A DNA stretch of 64,000 nt from Asterias rubens (Eukaryota > Echinodermata > Asteroidea > Forcipulatida > Asteriidae), in assembly GCF_902459465.1 (NCBI RefSeq), contig NC_047082.1:310001-374000 (forward strand), read 5' to 3'. This document shows positions 11,301-20,110 of this stretch, in pieces (the stretch's first letter is position 1; every line of letters begins with the position of its first letter). Position numbers and translations under genes: made by a program. Under the pieces are notes generated by a model. That model did not search any database and had not been told where the DNA came from. It worked only from the letters and a program-made list of their open reading frames with translations.

Positions 11301-14300
11301 ATTTGACTGCGTATTATGCTTGGGCGGTTCCTTCGGTTACCCGGTTCTACCCGGTTCCAAATTGAAAACCGGACCGGCGGTTCCACTCTTCTGTGGAACC
11401 GAGTACCCGCTTTTGTCGGTTCCAATTTCAAAAGACCGAGTCCCAATTATAAAAGACTCTGTGGAGCCGATCCTGGGACGAACCGGCTCTAGAAATTGAG
11501 GCTTGATGTTGAAAACTGTGACCGCAGATACACTGTGCAAAGGCTTCAAGCCGAGCATCAACTATCACATGTGGCTGCATTATTATACAACACACATTGC
11601 ACAGATGCATACCACCTGTATATCTCATGCATGCTGAAATACACAGAGTCCAAAGTCCAACCAGACAGCACGTTGTGATTGGCTGCCGATATATCCATAT
11701 TCATAAAAGCTTGTCCCATGCACAAAACACACAATACTGCATGCATGTACAGGCATGTACACTTCTATGTACAGAGACGGCACACTGCATGCACTACGGA
11801 CGTACTGCACTACGGACGTACTGCACTGCGGACGTACTGCACTGCGGACGTACTGCACTACGGACGTACTGCATTACGGACGTACTGCTGCCGGGCAAAT
11901 CAAAGACTTGTATAAATGCATGGAGAATAGGTGCTCGGTGGCACGATGTCTGATTGACTTGGTGGGTATTCTGGTATTAATTTTTCGTTAAAAATAGATC
12001 GGCTCCAATTGTGTGTGTGTGTGTGTGAGCTCTGGACCGATGTCTGATTAACTTGGTTATTTTCAGTTAAAACAGATCGGCTCAATTGTGTGTGTGTGAG
12101 CTCAGGAAGGGCGGCTTATGTTTTATATTGAATTGGAACCGGGTATGTCTCAGAACCGAGCTTTTTTTTGGAACCGGAACCGAGCCCCAAATTTCTGGAA
12201 CCGCCCAAGCTTACTGCGTATCTCTATGTGAAATGAATGTCAAACGTGAAAGTACACCCCGGTTGGGAGGCAGGTCTCTGGAGTTATTCACGAGCCTTGA
12301 AGTGTGAAGTCAGATGTTCAGGCTACCTAAAAAACAGCTATTCTGAAAGACCCAATGGACCGCTAAGTGGCAGCAAACATGGCCACAATTCTAAGAACAA
12401 CAGATTTACCCATTAAGTCTACTGTCTCCTTAGGTGCTGTTTGGACATCTATGGAAAGCTCTTGTCACTGCACGTATCATTGTACCCAATGAAATCACCG
12501 GATCTGACAGCAGGGATCTGTCTTTATCCTTGCAAATAAAGACAGGGGCCCAGTCTATTTGTTATGTAATTTGTGTTGGACATACCTTAATAACCTTCTT
12601 AGGTTTAACACTGGTTAGAACCGGTTTCTCCTTCTGCCAGTTGTTATCTTGTAGTTTATCCAGTTGGGCAAACAACCCATGAACATCTTTAACCTAGTAA
12701 TAAACAAAATCAAGTTAAATATTCAGTCAAGCTTTCTGCTCAAAATAATTAGTAAGACTACAGCCCGGTCCATTCTTCCTGCAAATGTAAAGCAAATCTT
12801 TACGTCACAAATTCTCAGCCAATAGTTTGCAACAGTTGAGCTGTGCAGCGAAAACAGACTTGTGATGTGATTATTCGCTTCGCATTTGCATCCGCAGTAT
12901 TAAGTATGATCCAGGCTTTATAAAGTGCATTTCCCAATAGTACAGGGCGCTGCTAAATAGACAGGTAAAGGGCGAGAAGAGAAAAGATGAGTTTTCAATT
13001 TAGACTTGAAAGTCTGGAGTGAGTTGATGTTGTGTTGTTGATTTGGCAGAGAGTTCCAGCACCTGGGATCAAATCTGTTTTTTTCCACGGGCAAAAAAAT
13101 AATAATCGAAAAACAGTCTTAGTTTGGAAGAACATTATGCCTAAGTAGGATTTGAAACTTTGCATGGTGGAAATACGATATGGAAAGGTTTGCAGTAACA
13201 CCATGTAATGACTATTTCTAATGAGTTTGGGTGGTTCTGAAAGAAACCGTTGGTTTCAACTTGAATTTTGATCTGTATGCTCTGATCGTCTTTTGGAGAC
13301 AGCTTTCTCCAGAAGACGATCTTAGCATTACATGGTGTTACCGCAAACCTTTCCATATAACATTATGTCTGATTTTAGCTACCTGAAAGAAGATCATGTC
13401 CCAGAATCCTGTTAGATCCGATGGATTGGTCTCTTTCTCACCACTGCCAAACTCACAGTTATCCACTAGTCCAGAGAACTGCTTAAACCTCTGGTCTATT
13501 AGAAGCTGGGCCTTGCCGATAGTGCTGCGAATCTCACCAAGTACTAGGAACAAAGGAATACTATGATTAGGCTCAAGGAAGAATAGATAAGTATCGGTAG
13601 TTAAAGGTATGATCATAGATGTGACACGGTAGTTTAGCTGGTAACCTTATTCTTGTAAGCATAATTTTGTTGTGCTTAGCTGATTTTTGTGCTTGCTTCA
13701 ACAACTTACCTTCCTCGGTGAGTGTCTCTACTTTTTGAACTGTCTCCCATTTACTGCTTAAGTCGTTCAACCTTGCTGTCTCTGTCACCACTAAACTACG
13801 GAAGGATGATACGTCTGAAAGAGAAACACCTCCTGATTAAATGTATGGTACAGTAAATAAAAATGGTGGAACAGAACTCTCCTAAGTAAAAGAAGTCTAA
13901 CCTGCTTGAACAAACATTGTACACACTGTGCAAGTCTCAGGGTTAGGGTTGAGAAAAAACCTGAACTCTGAGCTCAGAGTTTCAAAACTTGCCAGCATGT
14001 GAAGCCCAGTATAAACATTTATCTTTGGTTGTTAAAGTCCTACTACTCTGCAATCTGGGGCACTATCTTCAATGTTTCTGTTTTTACGGAGAAATTACAT
14101 TCCTGGTTTAGGCAAAAAGAACCCTACACCCCCACCGGCATTCCATTTAGAAACGGAGAAATGTCACATCCCTGAAGTCTTCACTAGAACGACAATTCCA
14201 TACTGAAACACTGTACTGTCTCATATGTAACAATTAAAATTACATCAGCTCAACATTAGGCTCAATTGAATTACAACATGAGAACAAAGGCAAGACTGTT

Positions 14301-17300
14301 ACATGACAACATACCATGTTTCTTGGCTGGAGAATGGACGACTCTCTTTGGAGAATGGACAACAGGCGCAGAGATGCCAGAGATCTCAAGAGGTTGCGGA
14401 GCGGGAACTCTCTTTGGAGAATGGGCGACAGGCGCAGAGATGGCAGAGATCTCCAGAGGTTGCGGGGCGGGAACTCTCTTTGGAGAATGGGCGACAGGCG
14501 CAGAGATGGCAGAGATCTCCAGAGGTTGTGGGGCGGGAACTCTCTTTGGAGAATGGACGACAGGAGCAGAGATGGCAGAGATCTCGAGAGGTTGCGGGGA
14601 GGGCTCTCTCTTTCTCCGCATACTTGAGAGGGGCGTTGAACACCTGTTGGTTTTAAACGTTCGGCCAGAGATTATTATTGGATGACAGGCCGTGATCTTC
14701 ATCTTAGAGAGGGCAAGGCCATTTTCATTTTGCAAAGGCACTTCCATTGGACAATCTTAAGTCTATGTGGAACTTTTGAAGGGGAACCGAGGCCAAGACC
14801 GGGGCAACGGAGACCTTGACCTCCGTTTAATTACAGACTTGTGAAAACACAGCCTTGATTACGTCCTGGGTATCCAATTCACAAAGATTGTTTTTAAGTC
14901 GAGTTGCCAGCAGGCCCGAAACAACCCATGGCACCCAGAGAAATTGCTGTGGTGCCATGTGGTTCTGCTGTGGTGCCATTTGCAAAGTTCCAATACAACA
15001 AAAACCTCAAAGAAGTGCCCCTTATAAGAGGAAAACTGCTGTGCCCCTTTCAGCATCCAAACAACTAGAGCCAACACTCACCCTAAGAGATTTACACGCA
15101 AGTTCACTATTTATTTATAGTTTCTTCTTATTTCTCCACACCATGCAAAGCTTCAAACAATACTTAGCTAAGTTTTAGATGGATTTGTTGCACCAAAGCA
15201 GACTTAATAACAGTTAAGGTGATCATCAAGAACATGACATTGATAATTATAATTATCATCAAATCACATTATATTTCTTTTTCAAACAGTCTTACCTTCC
15301 TTTTCTCGTGGCTGTTCCCGGGAAAAGAAAACTCTGTGTGCTGGCCGGGCTCATGGGCTCAAACTGCAGGTTGAAATTAAAATTAGCCGGAGCGAAAGAC
15401 TCTCCGAGATCAGCAGCCTGGAAAGCTTGACCCCTATCGCTGGTTATATTCCTGAGTGATGGTAATGCAAACATCTCTGTGCTTGGCTTGCTGGACACCT
15501 TACTTTTTGCACTACGGTTTACTGTAGCTGAGTTGGGAAGAACAGTGTAAAACATAAATGTGTGAATGTTGCAGTCGGGAAGAAATTTTGATTCGATAAA
15601 GACCCAGGGTTGGAATAAAGAAGAGGCTCAACCAGTGTGCTCTGCTCATCTTCAGCAACAACAAGGATGATTTTTGATGGTTCTTAACACGCCTGGGCAA
15701 TTATATTTAGACCTGGGTTTCAATTTAGTTTGAGACCCAGAAATGTCATGTCAAAAATAAAATGAAAACAAATAAGGACAGAGAATCTCCTGCTTGGGAG
15801 TTGTATAAATAGACCGATCCATTAAGCTCCGCCCCATAGCATATTGACCAATCACAACGCAACGAAGGTCCAACAATAAAGCCGACATGCGTGCGCATAT
15901 GCTTGGCGTGCCGGTAGAGTTGTGCAGAAATGCATTGGAGAGGCCCACTTGTTCTTGCTCACATGTGCGTAGTGGGCGGAGCCTAATTGATCGGTCTATT
16001 CCAAGAGAACCAAAGAGATTAGAAGTTTGCTTACGTTTTGATGCAGCCAGTCTTGTTGATTGCCTAGTGGTTCTTGTAGAAACAGGGACAGCAGCAGCTT
16101 TAGGTTTAGCATGTGCAGCTACCGGCTGTAAAATAAGAGAGGGGAATCATTTACAGTTGGAACAAACATTAATATTAAAATTGCGAACATGTTGGGCAGG
16201 CTTTGAAGTCTGGATTGAACTTTAGTAAGGAAAACAGAGCTTACGATTTATAACTTACAAAAGTTACTTTTTCATTGGCTAGTCAAGAGGACTAGTTAGC
16301 TTATAATTTCGCTAGTCCAATAAGCTTTTTCATTAGTCCGTAATAAAAATAAAACAACAGGGCTGCTTTATGACACTGAACTATCTCTCTGGTATACTCT
16401 CCTATGTAAATGTTTTCTTTATGCTTCTTATATTTTGTACTTTGCATTTCCTCTTTGTGAAATTCATGAATGAATATCCAGCCAGACCACTTGGAGAGAA
16501 TTTTAAGTGGTTTTCAGATGCATAAATAACTAGTATTTGGCCAACAGACCCATGTTAAGGGAGAACGAACACTGGTTTTCAGGTGCTTTAAACTAGCATT
16601 TGGCCAACCCACCAATGTTAAGGGAGAACACTGTGCAACGCTGGCCAAACCAAGGTAGAGGCAAGGAACTCTCAAAACACATCACCATGTGCCATCGGGG
16701 TGCAACTTCATGGCTCTGCGTACCAAAGAAGTCGGCAATAACACTGTCATGAAATTTGGCCCAAGTGGTTCATTAAGAAGCCAACGACTTCCTACATGGT
16801 TGTGGTTTAACTCAGTGATGATCTTATCGCCTTTTAGTAGTACTCAAATACAAACTGATATACCTTGCTGGCTGAAGTTCTTGTTGAGGCACGGGTAACT
16901 CGCCTTTCTGGTTTAGTCTGGACCTTTTGGATACAAACATTAAGAGAAAAATGGATGAAATAAATAAAATCAACAAAGGTCTATTGCAATCCACAAAAGA
17001 GCACACAGACAATTTTGTTTAGGCCTAGCTGTTTAGAAACACATAAAGCTGCCAGCACAGATAAGTTTTGCAAACATGGGCCAATTTCATAGCAATGCTT
17101 AACAGTAAGCAGTTTGTCGTGCTAAGGTTTGCAAGAAAATGTGGCAGCTAGTTTGCGCATTCACTATGGATTTGCATTGTTACGTCATTCATTGTCTTAC
17201 AAAATCTTACTAGTATCCTGCTTAGCAATGTTTTAACAACTTTCTGCTTAGCAAAATAGTGCTGCTTAAGCAAAGAAATTGGGCCCAATCCTATGTGGAG

Positions 17301-18230
17301 CGTAGAAGTTCATCTTTGATATGACAAGGCCGTTAGAAAAGGAAACACTTACCTCAGTTCTCTTGAAGGCAGGATTTTTCTGGGTCCTGCTTGTCGATAG
17401 ATTGGTGGGCTTTTTCTCCGCTACAACTTTGCAAACCTTGAACATGGGTTTCTTACTCTTCTCCTTCTCCAATGTTTTCTTTATATCCCGTTCTTTTTTC
17501 CATTTCTGGAGCATTTCCTTCCTGGTTAGGTTTGCGTCGACAGGTTTCTTTGCTGCTGCTGCCAAGATAGATTTTAATCAATCAATCAAAATGCTCAAAG
17601 GCATGCAATTACAAGGTTGTAGGTTTGAATGCCATAAGCTAACCACTGATTTCACAATGACAAGAACAACTGAATAAGTATGGTTGTCTAGTTACGGAAT
17701 CACAATTTCTTGATTTTTGCAGTTCATATTCATAGATGTTTAAACAATGTTCACATTGAGAAAGATTGGATGTTGCCAGCTTGGCATTTATATCCCTATG
17801 TGAGAGCTTGCTGAATTCCCTTGATGGCAAGATAATCTACTATGTATAAAAAAGACACAACAAGTAGTTGCAGCCACAGTGGGTGGTACCTGGCACCAAT
17901 TTTCCTACCAGAAACAAAATTTAGCATTTAACATTTAGCACTACTTTCATACATTGTGTCTTGGAATTCTTCTTACTTGATAGGGCAGGGCAGTCTTGAC
18001 CTGTCTTTTCTTACCTGTCGGGGGTAGAGTTGACCTTTGCACATTAGCATCAAGATTCTCTTTCAGAGGAGCTAGTTTCTGAACGTCACGGTGGCGCATG
18101 AAGGTGGTATCTCTCTGCGAGCGCTGGTCGACCGACCTCCGCTTCACTCTCATTATTCTCTTACCTTCTTGGTCAAGGGCCATGCCCTTTTTTTTATAAT
18201 TACTGGTAAAATCCATGATCAGATTGTGAT
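8321..18230 (-). CDS. DLGAP5: DLGAP5/HURP-like mitotic spindle protein, complete, 13 coding exons
   Basis: Coding exons 5' to 3' (complement): 18216-18015, 17558-17353, 16923-16864, 16125-16035, 15527-15296, 14643-14315, 13814-13710, 13543-13383, 12693-12586, 10935-10746, 10278-10049, 9293-9183, 8449-8321. Together they give 717 aa, with GT-AG introns and compatible phases. The start ATG is 18216-18214; an AG at 18232-18231 suggests an upstream untranslated exon. Family hallmarks: RKEMLQKWKKERDIKK then KKPMFKV (about 80-108), FAPANFNFNLQFEPMSP (about 231-247), QRFKQFSGLVDNCE and TGFWDMIFFQ (427-462, GKAP-type core), AARQRLQAIKAAM and EGGFFKVESPV (516-553), DPFARYL and the LICFDSP tail. HURP proteins bind and bundle kinetochore microtubules downstream of Ran-GTP, Aurora A and CDK1. 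A KEN motif (52-54) and a repeated SPKR array (295-371) suggest cell-cycle regulation. The human family member is about 846 aa. Confidence 0.93.
9360..9485 (-). repeat. tRNA-derived SINE, family 2
   Basis: On the minus strand a B-box-like block (GGTTTGAATCCCACCC) follows GACCTTTGCAATTCTAGAG in complement. The same arrangement recurs near 50345-50450 and 57880-57995. It lies in an intron of the DLGAP5-like gene. Confidence 0.55.
9535..9620 (-). repeat. Dispersed repeat family D fragment
   Basis: TTCCAATGGAAGTGCCCTTTGC is the reverse complement of a block shared by 14690-14830 and 54890-55020; a partial copy at 37400-37480 lacks this block. Confidence 0.45.
9866..10035 (+). repeat. Dispersed repeat family C, copy 1
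   Basis: AGCAGGACAGTTCTTGTCAG, CATCTACTCCGCGGTAGCAG and GAACAAACTCTACCTGGCAA, then ACATGGTGTTACTACAA, recur in the same order at 49445-49590. It ends a few bases 3' of the DLGAP5 exon at 10049-10278, inside the intron. Confidence 0.65.
10340..10615 (-). repeat. tRNA-derived SINE, family 1
   Basis: Read on the minus strand it starts GTGGCTGAGTGGTTAAGAGC (A-box) and contains GTGTGGGTTCAAATCCTGGT (B-box), then CTTGAGCAAGATGCC. The tail (TCCCTGGGGAATATACA region) matches 53455-53720. The head resembles tRNA-Leu, but the acceptor stem and anticodon arm are not intact. Confidence 0.65.
11033..11188. repeat. Foldback repeat family B (GGGCCCAATTTCATAGAGCTG ends)
   Basis: Ends are GGCCCAATTCCATAGAGCTG and its complement CTCCATGAAATTGGGTC. 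The centre has TGGTTATCTTATTCTGGTAAGC and TGACATGGTAGTTTGGC. Related copies lie at 17077-17286, 38057-38268 and 62006-62196, plus fragments at 13616-13690, 30635-30720, 52820-52925 and 59510-59820. Confidence 0.7.
11314..12212. mobile_element. Non-autonomous hAT-like DNA transposon with target-site duplication
   Basis: Inverted ends share GCTTGGGCGGTTCC and are flanked by the direct repeat ACTGCGTAT (11306-11314 and 12213-12221), an 8-9 bp target-site duplication typical of the hAT superfamily. The ends are rich in GGAACCGG-type blocks. The interior holds a 16-bp tandem repeat (ACGGACGTACTGCACT, about six copies, 11795-11890) and GT-rich stretches. No transposase is encoded. It sits inside a DLGAP5 intron. 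Confidence 0.78.
12770..12925. repeat. Foldback repeat family E, copy 1
   Basis: The ends, AGCCCGGTCCATTCTTCCTG and (as complement) ATTAAGTATGATCCAGGCTT, are inverted. A similar structure is at 62915-63095. Confidence 0.5.
13140..13358. repeat. Foldback element with 33-bp inverted ends and inner hairpin
   Basis: ATATGGAAAGGTTTGCAGTA plus ACACCATGTAATG (13175-13207) pairs with CATTACATGGTGTTACCGCA plus AACCTTTCCATAT (about 13326-13358), with one mismatch. The centre has a second hairpin, GATCGTCTT...AAGACGATC. The right end lies about 25 bp from the DLGAP5 exon at 13383-13543. Confidence 0.75.
14315..14643 (-). repeat. Coding tandem repeat in DLGAP5 exon 6: four 66-bp (22-residue) units
   Basis: This exon encodes four near-identical copies of a 22-residue unit containing PQPLEISAISAPV.HSPKRV. 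Serines at 295, 317, 339 and 361 are spaced exactly 22 residues apart, each in SPKR, which fits the full CDK consensus S/T-P-x-K/R. A fifth site, SPAK at 368, follows. Phosphorylation is inferred from the motif. Confidence 0.9.
14690..14830 (+). repeat. Dispersed repeat family D
   Basis: GCAAGGCCATTTTCATTTTG, CACTTCCATTGGACAATC and GGCCAAGACCGGGGCAACGG recur with changes at 54895-55015; the last block alone recurs near 37440-37470. Intronic, just upstream of DLGAP5 exon 6. Confidence 0.55.
15805..16009. repeat. Foldback MITE with inverted ends of about 28 bp
   Basis: AATAGACCGATCCATTAAGC followed by TCCGCCCCAT is mirrored by GTGGGCGGAGCC and TAATTGATCGGTCTATT. It lies between DLGAP5 exons 4 and 5; the right end is 26 bp from exon 4. 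Confidence 0.7.
16485..16645. repeat. Imperfect tandem duplication, about 75 bp x 2
   Basis: GGTTTTCAGATGCATAAA...TATTTGGCCAACAGACCC and GGTTTTCAGGTGCTTTAAA...CATTTGGCCAACCCACC are consecutive, each followed by ATGTTAAGGGAGAAC. Confidence 0.6.
17077..17286. repeat. Foldback repeat family B copy
   Basis: Bounded by GGGCCAATTTCATAGCAATG and GAAATTGGGCCCA, with GCTTAGCA-type blocks in between. Intronic, about 65 bp from DLGAP5 exon 2. Confidence 0.65.
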
Positions 18231-18432
18231 CTGAGGTGAAAATGGACAGAAATATATTGAGTCGAATTTCCCAGAAGATTTTTTTTATATTTTTAAATTG
18301 TTTTGTAGGCACAGGTTTTGGTTTGTTAATATTAGTTAGTAATCTTTATATAACACCCAAGCAGATCCTTGCCATTTGATTGGAGGGTTGTCTGTCACGT
18401 GATAGCAAATAAAAGTACCATTGCACGCTGAG

Positions 18433-18526
18433 TCACTCACCGAGCTTTTTTGTTCCATCCAAAAAGTACCATTGCACGCTGCCAGCGTGCAATGGTACTT
18501 TTCGGATGGAACGAAAAAGCTGAGTA
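18433..18526. repeat. Long near-perfect hairpin, stem about 45 bp, no loop
   Basis: CTTTTTTGTTCCATCC...AAAGTACCATTGCACGCTG is followed at once by its complement CCAGCGTGCAATGGTACTTT...GGATGGAACGAAAAAGC. An extra direct copy of AAAGTACCATTGCACGCTG precedes it (about 18412-18430). Confidence 0.85.
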
Positions 18527-18671
18527 AAAACATCACTGCGTGCGCGTAACGCAGCAGTGTTACTGCAAGGTAGTAAAATTACTAGCATTCGGCTTCTACA
18601 ATTAAAAACTGTAGGCCATACGCTTTGTTTGTTTTGAAAGTTGCATCTTTCAATCAAAATGACAAAGATCT

Positions 18672-18842
18672 ACATAATGATAATGAATGTTTTTCATTCG
18701 TGCAATGGTGCAAAATGCTCATTCGTTGAAAGCTGGAGTGTTCCATTCAACTCGGCTCCGCCTCGTTGAATGGAACATTCCATCTTTCAACTCATGAACA
18801 TATTCGCACCATTGCACTCATAAACATTCATTATCATTATGT
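18672..18842. repeat. Long inverted repeat, arms about 80 bp
   Basis: ACATAATGATAATGAATGTT...GTGCAATGGTGC...GTGTTCCATTCAAC pairs with GTTGAATGGAACATTCC...GCACCATTGCAC...AACATTCATTATCATTATGT around a 13-base centre (TCGGCTCCGCCTC). Confidence 0.85.
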
Positions 18843-19082
18843 GTATAATATTCAGTCTTGGGCTAAATTTTGCATAAAGCACAACAAAATTGCTAAGCAC
18901 AGGAAAACTCAAGCTTCACATACATAGTAGTCTATAGCAGAATGATTCCTAGTGTAATAGTTTTAAGAAGAGTAGAGTCAGACTCTCAGAGTAGACAGAG
19001 CATTGCAAAAAGTTGCGTAAATGCATTGTACATTTATTTAATTTAATATTTGACTGAACTTAAAAAAGTCTGCCAATCAACA

Positions 19083-19183
19083 AAACATCGGATTCAGAAT
19101 TATACCCAGTTACTGGGGCGCTGTACTCCTCTTTTCGTCGAAAAAAGGAGTACAGCGCCCCAGTTACTGGGTCTAATTCAGAA
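19083..19183. repeat. Near-perfect hairpin, stem about 34 bp
   Basis: ACCCAGTTACTGGGGCGCTG plus TACTCCT pairs with AGGAGTA plus CAGCGCCCCAGTTACTGGGT; the outer flanks GAATTA and TAATTC extend the stem. The loop is about 14 bases. Confidence 0.88.
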
Positions 19184-19517
19184 TAAATTCAGAGTAACAT
19201 GTAAAATTTTCATTTTATTTCCCAACTTTTTAAATTTGATTAGCAACAATAAAATAACAATGTCAATAATATTATAAAGACTAAGTTAAGAGCCTATAGC
19301 CCTATAAAAACACACGACTCGATTGCCCGGCGCTATTATTTAATATTAGTATTTAATATAATTATAATGTATTAATAATACTAATGAGTATAGTATTAAA
19401 TATTATTATCACGACTGGGCCTGGGGGACTGTATTTTAATTTTTATAATATCAGCGATAGCCTGCTTACGCCTACGCTATTTTCACTCGCATTTTTGATT
19501 GACTGGGGTAAATTATT

Positions 19518-19672
19518 ATTATTTCATTTCGAATGAAAAATTGGTGGCGCCATAAGTTACGGAAAGTTTTCCGATTACTTTCTGTCACATCTTCCGAACG
19601 GTCGAGTTGTCGGAAAAGTTTCCGTACGGCGCCACCACTTTTTCATTCGATATGAAATAATACAGCATCTAA
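19518..19672. repeat. Foldback repeat family F, full copy
   Basis: TATTTCATTTCGAATGAAAA, TTGGTGGCGCC and ACGGAAAGTTTTCCG are mirrored by CGGAAAAGTTTCCG, GGCGCCACCA and TTTTTCATTCGATATGAAAT. A single-arm relative follows at 19681-19760 and another is at 45214-45275. Confidence 0.75.
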
Positions 19673-19680
19673 TTTACCTC

Positions 19681-19760
19681 AATGAGATATCCCTTTTTGT
19701 AAAAATGAGTGAAAAAGTGGTGGCGCCATACGGAAAGTTATCCGAGTTGTCTCAACAGTC
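19681..19760 (+). repeat. Foldback repeat family F, single arm
   Basis: AATGAGATATCCCTTTTTGT, then GAGTGAAAAAGTGGTGGCGC and ACGGAAAGTTATCCG. The same block with changes is at 45214-45275. Confidence 0.6.
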
Positions 19761-19990
19761 TAGTGTACTAGTACTAGGCCTACCAAAGTTCATCAAACAA
19801 AAGTCGAGTTGTCCAACTCCAACGCACGAGTTATTCGTCTGAATAAAAAAACCTCGTCCACCCTCTTCAATCTCTTATCTCATCTAGCCTTACCTCCCAT
19901 TCTTCCACCTTGTTTTTGCTAACTACTTCCCAAAATATTCAGCAATTTTGTTAGTTTGTACTTACTCAAAATGCACTTTATTATACTTAC

Positions 19991-20110
19991 TCGAAAAACG
20001 GCAGCAGAAGGAAACGGTCCAAACCAAAACACCAGCAAAAATTAAACGCCGTGTACAAAAAATTAACCAATCTGATTGGCTCACTAACCTGTGACGTAGT
20101 ACTAGGTGGT
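19991..20110 (-). promoter_or_regulatory. Probable untranslated first exon and promoter of the DLGAP5-like gene
   Basis: On the minus strand a strong donor (GA|GTAAGT, exon edge 19991) follows GC-rich sequence. Two CCAAT boxes lie just upstream (GCCAATCAG and ATTGG in the opposite sense, about 20068-20085). CCAAT/NF-Y sites are common at cell-cycle promoters. This would splice to the acceptor at 18231. The transcription start is inferred, not seen. Confidence 0.35.

Noticed and set aside
14271..14747. 158-codon single-exon reading of the DLGAP5 repeat region
   Set aside because: Splice sites at 14643 and 14315 are in phase with neighbouring exons; the outer parts of the frame are intron and family D repeat.
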